A stretch of DNA of 10,892 nt from an uncultured Collinsella sp. GTDB lineage: Bacteria; Actinomycetota; Coriobacteriia; Coriobacteriales; Coriobacteriaceae. A program made the position numbers and the translations under genes. The notes under the pieces are model-generated. The model was not told the DNA's origin. It worked only from the letters and a program-made list of their open reading frames with translations, and searched no databases. The stretch spans positions 1 to 10,892 of the forward strand of contig CALJNY010000123.1 of NCBI GenBank assembly GCA_937981515.1, written 5' to 3'. This document shows positions 1 through 5,939 of the stretch, in pieces (position 1 is the stretch's first letter; every line of letters begins with the position of its first letter).

Positions 1-188
1 CCAAGCAGAACCCCAAGCCTGAGGGCTCAAAGCCGACCAAGGCCGTTGCGGCTTCAACCACGAAAGCCAAGACTACCGGCGTGCTCGCGGCAACCGGCGA
101 CACCTCGGGTGCGGCCATCGTGGCAACCGTCCTTGCGGGAACAGCCGCTATCGCCGCAGGCACCATGGCGAGCCGTAAGCGTTCTTAG
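1..188 (+). CDS. C-terminus of a sortase-anchored surface protein (partial)
   Basis: Only the last 61 codons are inside the window (reading frame starts at base 3, stop TAG at 186-188), so the main domains and function are unseen. The visible part has the three elements of a Gram-positive wall-sorting signal. A Lys/Pro/Thr/Ala-rich wall-spanning stretch comes first, then LAATGD (bases 84-101), then a hydrophobic Ala/Val/Ile/Gly segment of about 24 residues, ending in the basic tail SRKRS. The protein is therefore expected to be exported and covalently attached to peptidoglycan by a sortase. The motif is LAxTG rather than LPxTG; LAxTG is the substrate motif of class E sortases, known from high-GC Gram-positives. 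A strong terminator follows. No sortase gene is in the window. Identity beyond 'wall-anchored protein' cannot be given. Confidence 0.8.
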   Translation, partial: KQNPKPEGSKPTKAVAASTTKAKTTGVLAATGDTSGAAIVATVLAGTAAIAAGTMASRKRS

Positions 189-245
189 ACGCCTCTGCGC
201 ACATGGCAGCTCCCGCGAAGGCCCCGAGCCCCAGCACCGTTTAAC

Positions 246-285
246 AACGCCACCGCCGAGCTCCCCTCCGGCGGTGGCGTTTTCC
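246..285 (+). terminator. Intrinsic terminator after the surface protein
   Basis: A perfect 13-bp stem (246-258 with 269-281, AACGCCACCGCCG and its complement) closes a 10-nt loop and runs into TTTTCC. It lies 58 bp after the stop codon of the surface protein and ahead of the esterase gene, so it ends the upstream transcript. The last two Ts of the stem belong to the U-tract. Confidence 0.85.
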
Positions 286-395
286 ATATGCGTCCGCAGG
301 GGATGCACGAGATTGTCTTTGGTCTAGCCCAACCGGCATACGCTGGCGTGCGACAATTGGGGCTGCCGATATCACAACACTGAGAGAAGCCCGTC

Positions 396-1061
396 ATGGA
401 AGCACATCAAAAGCAGATAACCGTTTATTCGAATCATACGGAAAGCGCGCCTGTCATCTACCTTCCTGTGGTCGTGGGCGACGGCAGCGAGGTTTATAAG
501 TGTTGCCGAGAGCTCGACTGTCCGCCATTCGCCCTCGTCACCATTGGCGGGCTCGATTGGAATCGCGAGCTGAGCCCCTGGGCATGCGACGGGACCGTAC
601 GCGATGCCGAGCCTTTCGGCGGCCAAGCTGCCGATTTTCTTGATGAGCTGCTGAATCAGATAATCCCCCAGGTCGAGTCGTCGCTTCCTCAGCCGCCCAC
701 CCGGCGCGGCATTGCCGGTTACTCGCTCGCGGGCCTCTTCGCACTCTGGTCCCTCTGGCAAACCGACGCCTTTGACCGCGCCGCGAGCGCATCGGGGTCG
801 CTATGGTTTCCCGACTTTGTCGACCGTGCCAGCACGGCCCCTTTTGCCGGCAGCCCGCAAGCCGTCTACCTGTCACTCAGCAAAAAGGAAACCAAGACGC
901 CCAACCGCATGATGCGGCATGTACTCGACGACACACGCGCGATGGAAACGTTGCTCGTCGAGCGCGGCATTCCAACAACGCTGGAGCTCAACCCCGGCAA
1001 TCACTTTGCCCAAACCGACTTACGCATGGCCCGCGGCATCCACTGGATACTGACACATTAA
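396..1061 (+). CDS. Alpha/beta-hydrolase, putative serine esterase (IroE/Fes-like family)
   Basis: This 221-residue protein looks like a cytoplasmic alpha/beta-hydrolase of the 'putative esterase' family (Pfam PF00756 type), which includes siderophore esterases IroE/Fes and esterase D. The nucleophile is visible as Ser110 in IAGYSLAGLFALW (GxSxxG elbow). The catalytic His is probably His203 in NPGNHF. DWNRELSPW (54-62) resembles the RNRDLTPW-type segment of IroE-like enzymes, and SGSLWF (133-138) matches the block that follows the nucleophile in this family. No signal peptide or lipobox is seen. The ATG at 396 is preceded by a purine-rich GAGAGAAG at about the right distance, a modest ribosome-binding site. 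The gene stands alone between two terminators. The substrate cannot be named: no siderophore genes are nearby, so ferric-siderophore hydrolysis is only one possibility, and other carboxylic or acyl esters are equally open. Confidence 0.8.
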   Translation: MEAHQKQITVYSNHTESAPVIYLPVVVGDGSEVYKCCRELDCPPFALVTIGGLDWNRELSPWACDGTVRDAEPFGGQAADFLDELLNQIIPQVESSLPQPPTRRGIAGYSLAGLFALWSLWQTDAFDRAASASGSLWFPDFVDRASTAPFAGSPQAVYLSLSKKETKTPNRMMRHVLDDTRAMETLLVERGIPTTLELNPGNHFAQTDLRMARGIHWILTH

Positions 1062-1063
1062 AA

Positions 1064-1107
1064 ATGGTGCCCACACGCATATACGCATGGGCACCATATC
1101 TTGTTTT
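1064..1107. terminator. Bidirectional terminator between esterase and uracil permease
   Basis: A perfect 10-bp stem (ATGGTGCCCA at 1064-1073 with TGGGCACCAT at 1088-1097) sits 2 bp after the esterase stop and 25 bp after the stop of the convergent permease gene. On the plus strand it is followed by ATCTTGTTTT. On the minus strand it is followed directly by TTTT. It can therefore end both convergent transcripts, probably better for the minus strand because the T-run abuts the stem. Confidence 0.8.
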
Positions 1108-1122
1108 AGCTGAACGCAGCTG

Positions 1123-2457
1123 CTACTCAGCAGCCTCCTCAAGCTCGGAGACATCAAACTCAAAGTCGTTACCCGGCAGGATGGCGTTGAGCACAATGCC
1201 CACCAGTGAGCCCACGGCAATGCCGGACAGCGAAATGGTCACGCCGCCCAGCTCCAACACGATGGCGCCGGCGGTGCTGTACGCGATGCCGAGCGAAAGC
1301 ACGAGCACCAGCGCGGCAACCAGCACGTTGCGGTTGTTCTGGAAATCGACCTGGTTCTCGATGAGGTTGCGGACGCCCACAGCGCTGATCCTGCCGTAGA
1401 GCACGAGCGACACCCCGCCGATCACACACGCCGGCATGGCCGCAATGACAGCCGCGAACTTGGGGCAGAACGAAAGCACGATGGCGCAACACGCGGCAAT
1501 TCGAATTACGCGCGGGTCGAACACGCGCGTCAGGGCGAGCACGCCGGTGTTCTCACCATACGTAGTGTTGGCCGGAGCGCCAAAGAGCGAAGCCAGAATC
1601 GTGGCAAGGCCGTCGCCGAGCAGCGTGCGATGCAGACCGGGATCGGCAATGTAGTTGCGCTCGCAAGTCGAACCGATAGCAGAGATATCGCCGATATGCT
1701 CGATCATGGTCGCGAAGGCCAGCGGCATGATGGTGATGATGGCCGTCGTGGCAAGACCGCTATCGAACTGCGGCCCAAAGAGTGCAAACACGGTGTTGTC
1801 CCACACGATGGGCAGACCGACCCACGGAGCGGCGGCAACGCCCGAGAAATCAACCTCGCCGAGCGCAGCCGCAACGGCATAGCTCACCACAACGCCCAGC
1901 AAAATCGGCACGATCTTGACCATGCCACGGCCCCAGATGTTGCAGATGACGATAACGGCAACGCCAATGACAGCCACAAGCCAGTTGGTCTGGCAGTTAG
2001 CAATAGCGGAACTTGCCAGGATCAAGCCGATGGAAATGACGATAGGGCCAGTCACCACCGGCGGAAAGAAACGCATGACACGCTTGGCGCCAAACGCGCG
2101 GAAGAGCGCCGCCAGCACCGGATAGAGCAGACCGGCACAAGCTACGCCCAGGCAGGCGTAGGGCAAAAGCTCGGTCTCGCCGTTGGGCGCGATTGCGGCA
2201 TAACCGGCAATAAAGGCAAACGATGAGCCCAAAAATGCCGGCACCTTACCGCGCGACAGGAAGTGGAACAGCAGCGTGCCCAAGCCGGCAAACAAAAGCG
2301 TTGCCGATACCGAGAGGCCGGTGAGCACGGGCACCAGCACGGTGGCGCCAAACATGACAAACAGGTGCTGTAGGCCGAGCAGGAACATGCGCGGGCGGCC
2401 GAGCGACGATGCGTCGTAGATGGCATCGCTGACGGCGGGCGTCGAGGACTGGGACAT
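1123..2457 (-). CDS. uraA: Uracil permease, NCS2 family (UraA/PyrP type)
   Basis: This 444-residue integral membrane protein is very hydrophobic and long enough for the 14 transmembrane segments of the UraA fold. It matches the nucleobase:cation symporter-2 family, which takes up uracil with protons. Family blocks in order are GLQHLFVMFGATVLVP (28-43), FFPPVVTGPIV (130-140), MIEHIGDISAIG (251-262), ANTTYGENTGVLALTRV (296-312) and RISAVGVRNLIENQVDF (356-372). Glu253 in EHIGD and Glu302 in GENTG correspond to the two uracil-binding glutamates of E. coli UraA. The TTYGENTG block fits the uracil branch better than the xanthine/urate branch. The ATG at 2457 follows a good AAGGA site seven to eight bases upstream. 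The gene lies 122 bp downstream of the metE-like gene on the same strand, with no clear terminator between them, so partial readthrough is possible. No pyrimidine biosynthesis gene, PyrR-type leader or purine riboswitch is seen nearby. Confidence 0.9.
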   Translation of the reverse strand: MSQSSTPAVSDAIYDASSLGRPRMFLLGLQHLFVMFGATVLVPVLTGLSVSATLLFAGLGTLLFHFLSRGKVPAFLGSSFAFIAGYAAIAPNGETELLPYACLGVACAGLLYPVLAALFRAFGAKRVMRFFPPVVTGPIVISIGLILASSAIANCQTNWLVAVIGVAVIVICNIWGRGMVKIVPILLGVVVSYAVAAALGEVDFSGVAAAPWVGLPIVWDNTVFALFGPQFDSGLATTAIITIMPLAFATMIEHIGDISAIGSTCERNYIADPGLHRTLLGDGLATILASLFGAPANTTYGENTGVLALTRVFDPRVIRIAACCAIVLSFCPKFAAVIAAMPACVIGGVSLVLYGRISAVGVRNLIENQVDFQNNRNVLVAALVLVLSLGIAYSTAGAIVLELGGVTISLSGIAVGSLVGIVLNAILPGNDFEFDVSELEEAAE

Positions 2458-2526
2458 GGATGTCCTTTCGAATGGAAGGGCGATCAGGCATATCGGATAA
2501 CCTGCCCGAACGATACGATCCGAACC

Positions 2527-2532
2527 ATTGTA
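2527..2532 (-). promoter_or_regulatory. Possible -10 element of the uracil permease gene
   Basis: In the 122-bp gap upstream of the permease, the minus strand reads TACAAT (5 of 6 to the sigma-A -10 consensus) about 70 bp before the start codon. No convincing -35 hexamer is found at 16-18 bp, so this is a weak call. The rest of the gap holds no recognised riboswitch or strong hairpin. Confidence 0.3.
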
Positions 2533-2579
2533 CGCGATACACTATGCCTCGCACGCACCGTCACCTGCGAACGCTAGCG

Positions 2580-3713
2580 CTATTTCCAAACGCGCTCGGC
2601 AATGCGCTTGACCAGCGCGATCTTTGCCCATTGCTCATCCTCGGTCAGCTTGTTGCCAATCTCGCAGCTGGCAAAGCCGCACTGAGGCGACAGATACAGG
2701 TTCTCGAGCGGCACGTACTTTGCGGCTTCACGGATGCGCTCGACGATAACATCCTCGTTCTCGAGCTCTGCCGCCTTGGTGGTTACCAAGCCCAGCACGA
2801 CCTTCTTGCCCGGGGCAACGTACTTGAGCGGCTCAAAACCGCCGGCGCGCGGCGTATCGAACTCCAGGTAAAATGCATCGACATCCTCGTTTGCGAACAG
2901 GTACGGCGCGATGGGGTCATAGCCGCCCTCGAAGGCATAGGTGGAGTGGTAGTTGCCGCGGCACACATGCGTGTTGATGACCAGATCGTCGGGCTTGTCC
3001 GCGATGGCGGCATTGTTGAGCGCCACGCCCAGCTCGCTTACCTTTTGCAGGTCGACCGGGCTCATGCCGGTTTTGGCGACAAAATCGGTGTCGCAGTAGA
3101 TGCCCCAGGTGCAGTCATCAAACTGGATGTTGCGGCAGCCTGCTGCGTACAGGTCGGCGATCACCGTGCGATAAGCGGCTGCGATGGCGTCGGCAAGTTC
3201 CTCATCGGTCTTATAGACAGCGCGCAGGCTCTCCTGCTGGCCGTCGCAGCGGTCGAGCGTGACTTCGGAGAACGTCTGGATCGGCGCCGGAATGGTTTGC
3301 CGCGCGACCTGGCCCTCCCCCTCGAGCGCCTTGACAAATTTAAAGTGCTCGACGAACGGATGGTTCTCGCCGCTAATGGGCCCGGTTACCACGGCGGTGT
3401 CGGCGGTAGTCTCCTCATCGTGGAACATATAGCCCGTGCGCGAGGCACGACGCTCAATACCGTTGAGCCCCCACATAAAGTCGAGGTGCCAGTAACTGCG
3501 GCGAAACTCGCCATCGGTAATCACCTGCAGGCCAGCGGACTTTTGCTTGTCCACCAGGTCGCGAATGGCCTCATCCTCGACGGCCTTAAGGCCGGCGGCG
3601 TCGAGTGTGCCCGCAGCATAGGAGGCACGGGCGTCCTTTACGGCCTGTGGACGAAGAAAGCTGCCGACGATATCGACGCGAAACGGCGCGTTCAGCGTGG
3701 TTAAAGCACTCAT
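2580..3713 (-). CDS. Core-MetE-like zinc methyltransferase (YxjG/YxjH family)
   Basis: This 377-residue protein matches the catalytic C-terminal half of cobalamin-independent methionine synthase. It is about the size of Bacillus YxjG/YxjH and lacks the N-terminal domain of full MetE (around 750 residues). The zinc/thiol ligand set is present: His249 and Cys251 in NTHVCRGN, Glu284 in FYLEFD, and Cys345 in LSPQCGF. IVGSFLRP near the N-terminus and QFDDCTWG (197-204) are also family blocks. It probably moves a methyl group onto homocysteine (or a related thiol) to give methionine; the methyl donor in this subfamily is not safely predictable. The start chosen is the ATG at 3713, because AAAGGGAG sits seven bases upstream. 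An ATG at 3731 in the same frame lies before that site and is rejected. The upstream region has a LysR-type dyad, and a LysR gene lies just upstream on the same strand. No SAM (S-box) riboswitch is visible, unlike the Bacillus genes. Confidence 0.85.
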   Translation of the reverse strand: MSALTTLNAPFRVDIVGSFLRPQAVKDARASYAAGTLDAAGLKAVEDEAIRDLVDKQKSAGLQVITDGEFRRSYWHLDFMWGLNGIERRASRTGYMFHDEETTADTAVVTGPISGENHPFVEHFKFVKALEGEGQVARQTIPAPIQTFSEVTLDRCDGQQESLRAVYKTDEELADAIAAAYRTVIADLYAAGCRNIQFDDCTWGIYCDTDFVAKTGMSPVDLQKVSELGVALNNAAIADKPDDLVINTHVCRGNYHSTYAFEGGYDPIAPYLFANEDVDAFYLEFDTPRAGGFEPLKYVAPGKKVVLGLVTTKAAELENEDVIVERIREAAKYVPLENLYLSPQCGFASCEIGNKLTEDEQWAKIALVKRIAERVWK

Positions 3714-3751
3714 AGATATCTCCCTTTGCATTGGTTGCTTTACTGGGACAA

Positions 3752-3780
3752 AGTATGAGCGCTCATATAGCCATCGTAAA
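3752..3780 (-). promoter_or_regulatory. Predicted promoter of the metE-like gene
   Basis: Read on the minus strand, TTTACG (3780-3775) and CATACT (3757-3752) are each 4 of 6 matches to sigma-A -35 and -10 hexamers with a 17-bp spacer. The transcription start would fall near 3745, about 32 bp before the start codon. Both hexamers are sub-optimal, as expected for an activator-dependent promoter, and the LysR-type dyad sits at the classical activator distance. Prediction only. Confidence 0.4.
3754..3767. repeat. 14-bp perfect palindrome overlapping the predicted -10
   Basis: TATGAGCGCTCATA is a perfect palindrome between the LysR-type dyad and the metE-like start codon. It overlaps the predicted -10 and part of the spacer, so a protein bound here would block RNA polymerase. 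No cognate regulator is evident. Confidence 0.4.
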
Positions 3781-3799
3781 ATATACGTTTATAACAGTT

Positions 3800-3822
3800 T
3801 GATATAGATGCTTCCTATATCA
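3800..3822. promoter_or_regulatory. Likely LysR-type operator upstream of the metE-like gene
   Basis: TGATATAG-N7-CTATATCA is a perfect 8+8 bp dyad. It contains the T-N11-A core (ATAG-N7-CTAT) that defines LysR-family recognition sites. Its centre (3811) is about 66 bp upstream of the transcription start predicted near 3745, the position usual for the LysR recognition half of an activated promoter. The nearest LysR gene ends only 47 bp away. Assigning the site to that regulator is inference. Confidence 0.6.
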
Positions 3823-3868
3823 GTTGGGACTGCCATGAAGAGATTTGACCTGTACAGGACGCAGCAGT

Positions 3869-4765
3869 CTAGATATGCTGACGGATCGCGTCGATATAGG
3901 CTTGGCCATAGCGCGTGAGCGTCGTGTTTTTGCGCGTGATGATACCAATCTCCATGTACTCGTCCACATCGAGCGGAATGGAGATAATACCTGGACCGTT
4001 GAGCTCGTGGCTGATCACGCCCGAACACACCGTGTAGCCGTTGAGGCCCATGGCCAGGTTGAACAGCGTCGCACGGTCGCGCACGCGGATATTCTTGCGG
4101 CGCTCAAACGTCGAGGTCAGTTCCTCGGAATAGTAAAACGAGTTGTAGCTGCCCTGCTCGTAGGACAGGAAGGGATAGTCCTCCAGGTCCTCGAGCGTCA
4201 CGCTGGAGCGGCCCGCCAGCGGATGGTCGACGCACACAAAAACGTGCGGCGTGGCGCAGAAGAGCCCTTCGAACACGAGCTCGTTGGCCGCCAGCATGCG
4301 CTCGATGACCTCGCGATTGTGCTCCGACAGATACAGGATGCCGAGTTCGCTTTTCATATGCGCGACGTCCTCGATAATCTCGTGAGTCTGCTCCTCGCGC
4401 AGGGTAAAGTCGTAGCGCGCGGCATCAAACTCACGAATCACATCGACAAACGCGTTGACGGCAAAGGAATAATGCTGGCAACTCACACTAAAGTGCGGCA
4501 CCTGCTCGGACGCGCCCTTGTACTTACCTTCGAGCAGATCGGCCTGGTCAAGCACCTGTCGCGCGTAGCCCAAGAAGGTCTCGCCCTCTTCGGACACAAT
4601 GACGCCCTTGTTGGTGCGCTCAAAGATGTGCACGCCCATCTCGTTTTCGAGATCGCGAATCGACGCGGTAATCGAAGGCTGCGACACAAAGAGCCGGCGC
4701 GAGGCCTCGGTAATGCTGCCGCATTCGGCAACCTTAACAACATACCTGAGCTGCTGAAGCTTCAT
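3869..4765 (-). CDS. LysR-family transcriptional regulator (CpsY/MtaR-like)
   Basis: This 298-residue protein has the full LysR length. Residues 1-60 form the winged helix-turn-helix: MKLQQLRYVV, then SITEASRRLFVSQPSITAS (17-35), then LENEMGVHIFERTNKGV. Residues 90-295 form the effector-binding domain. The HTH and the block SCQHYSFAVNAFV (95-107) resemble Gram-positive CpsY/MtaR/MetR-type regulators. These control methionine uptake or synthesis in streptococci, which fits the adjacent metE-like gene. The start at 4765 is fixed by AGGGAGAA just upstream and by the HTH beginning at once; the frame is open a further 69 codons upstream, but that stretch is Arg/Pro-rich and lies over the HAD gene. 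The gap from the HAD stop is only 10 bp. It probably acts on the T-N11-A dyad at 3800-3822. LysR regulators are often divergent from their target, but here both genes read the same way. The effector is unknown. Confidence 0.88.
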   Translation of the reverse strand: MKLQQLRYVVKVAECGSITEASRRLFVSQPSITASIRDLENEMGVHIFERTNKGVIVSEEGETFLGYARQVLDQADLLEGKYKGASEQVPHFSVSCQHYSFAVNAFVDVIREFDAARYDFTLREEQTHEIIEDVAHMKSELGILYLSEHNREVIERMLAANELVFEGLFCATPHVFVCVDHPLAGRSSVTLEDLEDYPFLSYEQGSYNSFYYSEELTSTFERRKNIRVRDRATLFNLAMGLNGYTVCSGVISHELNGPGIISIPLDVDEYMEIGIITRKNTTLTRYGQAYIDAIRQHI

Positions 4766-4775
4766 GGCTTTCTCC

Positions 4776-5684
4776 CTAGACGTTCGTGACGTCGAAACCC
4801 GTCGCATCCATCTGACGCATAAACGGCGGCATCTCCCCCGTCGCGGCGCAGGCGGCAATCTGATGCAGAGCCCCAGCAACCGCATCGTCTGCCGCAGCGC
4901 CGATATGCCAGCGCGCGGCAGCCGTGACAGCCTCGTTGGCATTGGCGACTGCAACGGAGTTGGGAACGGCATCGATCATGGGCAGATCGTTATCGGAATC
5001 GCCAAATACGGCCACCTCATCGGTCGTCAGGCCCAAAGCGCGCGCCAGCTCCAGCGCAGCGCAGCCCTTGTCCCAACCTGCTGGAAGGATGTCGAACAGG
5101 CGCACACGATTGTTGGGAAACACGAGTGAGAGCTCCGGTACCTCAGCGGCAACGCGCTCACGTAGCTCCGCGAGCTCCTCACGCGAACGGGCACTCCAGA
5201 TATTCGCCTTGAACACCGGCGCGTCATCGACGACGGGACGGCACGGGGCCTCTTCGCCTTTGAGCCACGCATTGCCGCCCGACTCCATAGCGCGACGCAC
5301 GCGCTCGGGATTGCTCGTCACGCAATAGGCATCATTGCCCCAAAAGTCATCGCCCAGGCTATAGACCTTCAGATACGTATCGTCGGTCTCTTGCTCAAGA
5401 TAGTCGGCAAGACGCATGAGGGCACCGTTGTCGCTCGCACGGGAGGCAACAACCTCGCCGTCGACAAACATCACCTGGCCGTTACAGAACGCGCCAGTCG
5501 AGAAGCACTCGGAACGATTTTTGAACATCCAGCCCATCGCGGACGGCTGGCGACCCGAAACCGGGCCAAAGTGCAGACCCGCCGCCTGCATGGCATGAAT
5601 GCCCTCGATGGCGTAGTCGCTGGCGCCGTCATGCCCGGCTGGAATCAGCGTATCGTCCATATCGGTCAGCACAAGTTTAATCAT
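4776..5684 (-). CDS. Cof-type HAD-IIB family phosphatase
   Basis: This 302-residue protein carries all four haloacid-dehalogenase motifs. Motif I is LTDMDDTL, with nucleophile Asp8 and acid/base Asp10. Motif II is Ser43 in PVSGRQ. Motif III is Lys206 in AGWDKG. Motif IV is FGDSDNDLPM (227-236). The insert between motifs II and III (about 80-195) fits the C2B cap of subclass IIB, to which Cof, YbdK-type and sugar-phosphate phosphatases belong. The enzyme is cytoplasmic and probably removes phosphate from a small metabolite. Candidates in this class include sugar phosphates, pyridoxal phosphate and the HMP-pyrophosphate hydrolysed by E. coli Cof; the sequence alone does not decide. It is probably the first gene of a transcript with the LysR gene, since its TAG stop is part of the LysR Shine-Dalgarno sequence. 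It diverges from the thi operon. Its own ribosome-binding site is a G-run (GGGGG) just before the ATG. Confidence 0.88.
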   Translation of the reverse strand: MIKLVLTDMDDTLIPAGHDGASDYAIEGIHAMQAAGLHFGPVSGRQPSAMGWMFKNRSECFSTGAFCNGQVMFVDGEVVASRASDNGALMRLADYLEQETDDTYLKVYSLGDDFWGNDAYCVTSNPERVRRAMESGGNAWLKGEEAPCRPVVDDAPVFKANIWSARSREELAELRERVAAEVPELSLVFPNNRVRLFDILPAGWDKGCAALELARALGLTTDEVAVFGDSDNDLPMIDAVPNSVAVANANEAVTAAARWHIGAAADDAVAGALHQIAACAATGEMPPFMRQMDATGFDVTNV

Positions 5685-5712
5685 AAGGCCCCCATTCGTA
5701 TCGGTCCTACCT

Positions 5713-5718
5713 ATTGTA
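5713..5718 (-). promoter_or_regulatory. Possible -10 element of the HAD-LysR transcript
   Basis: The minus strand reads TACAAT about 30 bp before the HAD start codon. A good -35 at 16-18 bp is missing; that position is occupied by the inverted repeat at 5722-5756. Weak call. Confidence 0.35.
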
Positions 5719-5721
5719 ACG

Positions 5722-5756
5722 ACCTGCCAAAATAAACCTGTCCCTTTTTGGCAGGT
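5722..5756. repeat. REP-like inverted repeat in the divergent promoter region
   Basis: ACCTGCCAAAA (5722-5732) and TTTTGGCAGGT (5746-5756) form a perfect 11-bp inverted repeat around a 13-nt loop that contains CCTGTCCC. It lies between the divergent HAD and thiM genes and supplies TTGGCA, a possible -35 for the thi transcript. On the minus strand, the motif pair GGGACAGG plus flanking GGCAGG resembles dispersed intergenic REP-type repeats. Whether it is repeated in this genome cannot be seen from one copy. It could instead be an operator. Confidence 0.45.
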
Positions 5757-5783
5757 GCGTTAGTATAGGGAACAACAGATTCG

Positions 5784-5875
5784 ATGCGGGAGTGCCGGCG
5801 GTGCAGACCAAAAGGCTGAGAGGGCATAGGGCCCAATCCTTTGAACCTGTCAGTTAATGCTGGCGTAGGGAGCAT
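5784..5875 (+). promoter_or_regulatory. TPP riboswitch (THI element)
   Basis: The conserved thiamine-pyrophosphate aptamer core is present in order. The 5' side includes GGGAGTGCC. The pyrimidine-sensing CTGAGA lies at 5816-5821, CTTTGAACCTG at about 5839-5849, TTAATGC at 5854-5860, and the 3' side GGCGTAGGGA at 5862-5871. P1 closes by ATGC (5784-5787) with GCAT (5872-5875). It sits in the leader of thiM and is followed 11 nt later by an intrinsic terminator, so high TPP is expected to stop transcription of the thi operon. Confidence 0.95.
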
Positions 5876-5886
5876 GCCGCCTTTAC

Positions 5887-5917
5887 AGGGGCGCTGTCTA
5901 TGCACAGCGCCCCTTTT
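5887..5917 (+). terminator. Riboswitch-controlled terminator in the thiM leader
   Basis: A perfect 11-bp GC-rich stem (AGGGGCGCTGT at 5887-5897 with ACAGCGCCCCT at 5904-5914) closes a 6-nt loop and ends in TTTT. Lying between the TPP aptamer and the thiM ribosome-binding site, it is the likely expression platform. I did not find an equally clear antiterminator pairing by eye. Confidence 0.88.
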
Positions 5918-5939
5918 CTATGCCAAGGAGGCATGTGCA

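Noticed and set aside
313..342. Promoter for the esterase (TTGTCT with CATACG)
   Set aside because: The -10 match is only 3 of 6; not enough to report.
2460..3704. Long plus-strand open frame of 414 codons
   Set aside because: It is the antisense shadow of the metE-like gene, which has a full zinc-ligand set and a good ribosome-binding site. The shadow product has no recognisable domain.
3714..3731. Upstream ATG for the metE-like protein
   Set aside because: The ribosome-binding site AAAGGGAG lies between this ATG and the one at 3713, so only the latter is correctly spaced.
3849..3858. CCTGTACAGG palindrome after the LysR stop, as a terminator
   Set aside because: The stem is too short, has no loop and no T-run; possibly chance.
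3714..3868. SAM (S-box) riboswitch before the metE-like gene
   Set aside because: The conserved S-box elements are not visible in this 155-bp stretch; it holds the LysR-type dyad and a palindrome instead.
3845..4789. Plus-strand open frame of 314 codons
   Set aside because: It lies opposite the LysR gene, which has a clear HTH and full family length. High GC content produces such antisense frames.
4766..4972. 69-codon N-terminal extension of the LysR protein
   Set aside because: It is Arg/Pro-rich, overlaps the HAD coding region, and would place the HTH far from the N-terminus. AGGGAG supports the start at 4765.
5841..5939. N-terminal extension of ThiM from a TTG
   Set aside because: It would begin inside the TPP aptamer and run through the terminator. 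GTG at 5940 has AAGGAGG 8 nt upstream.
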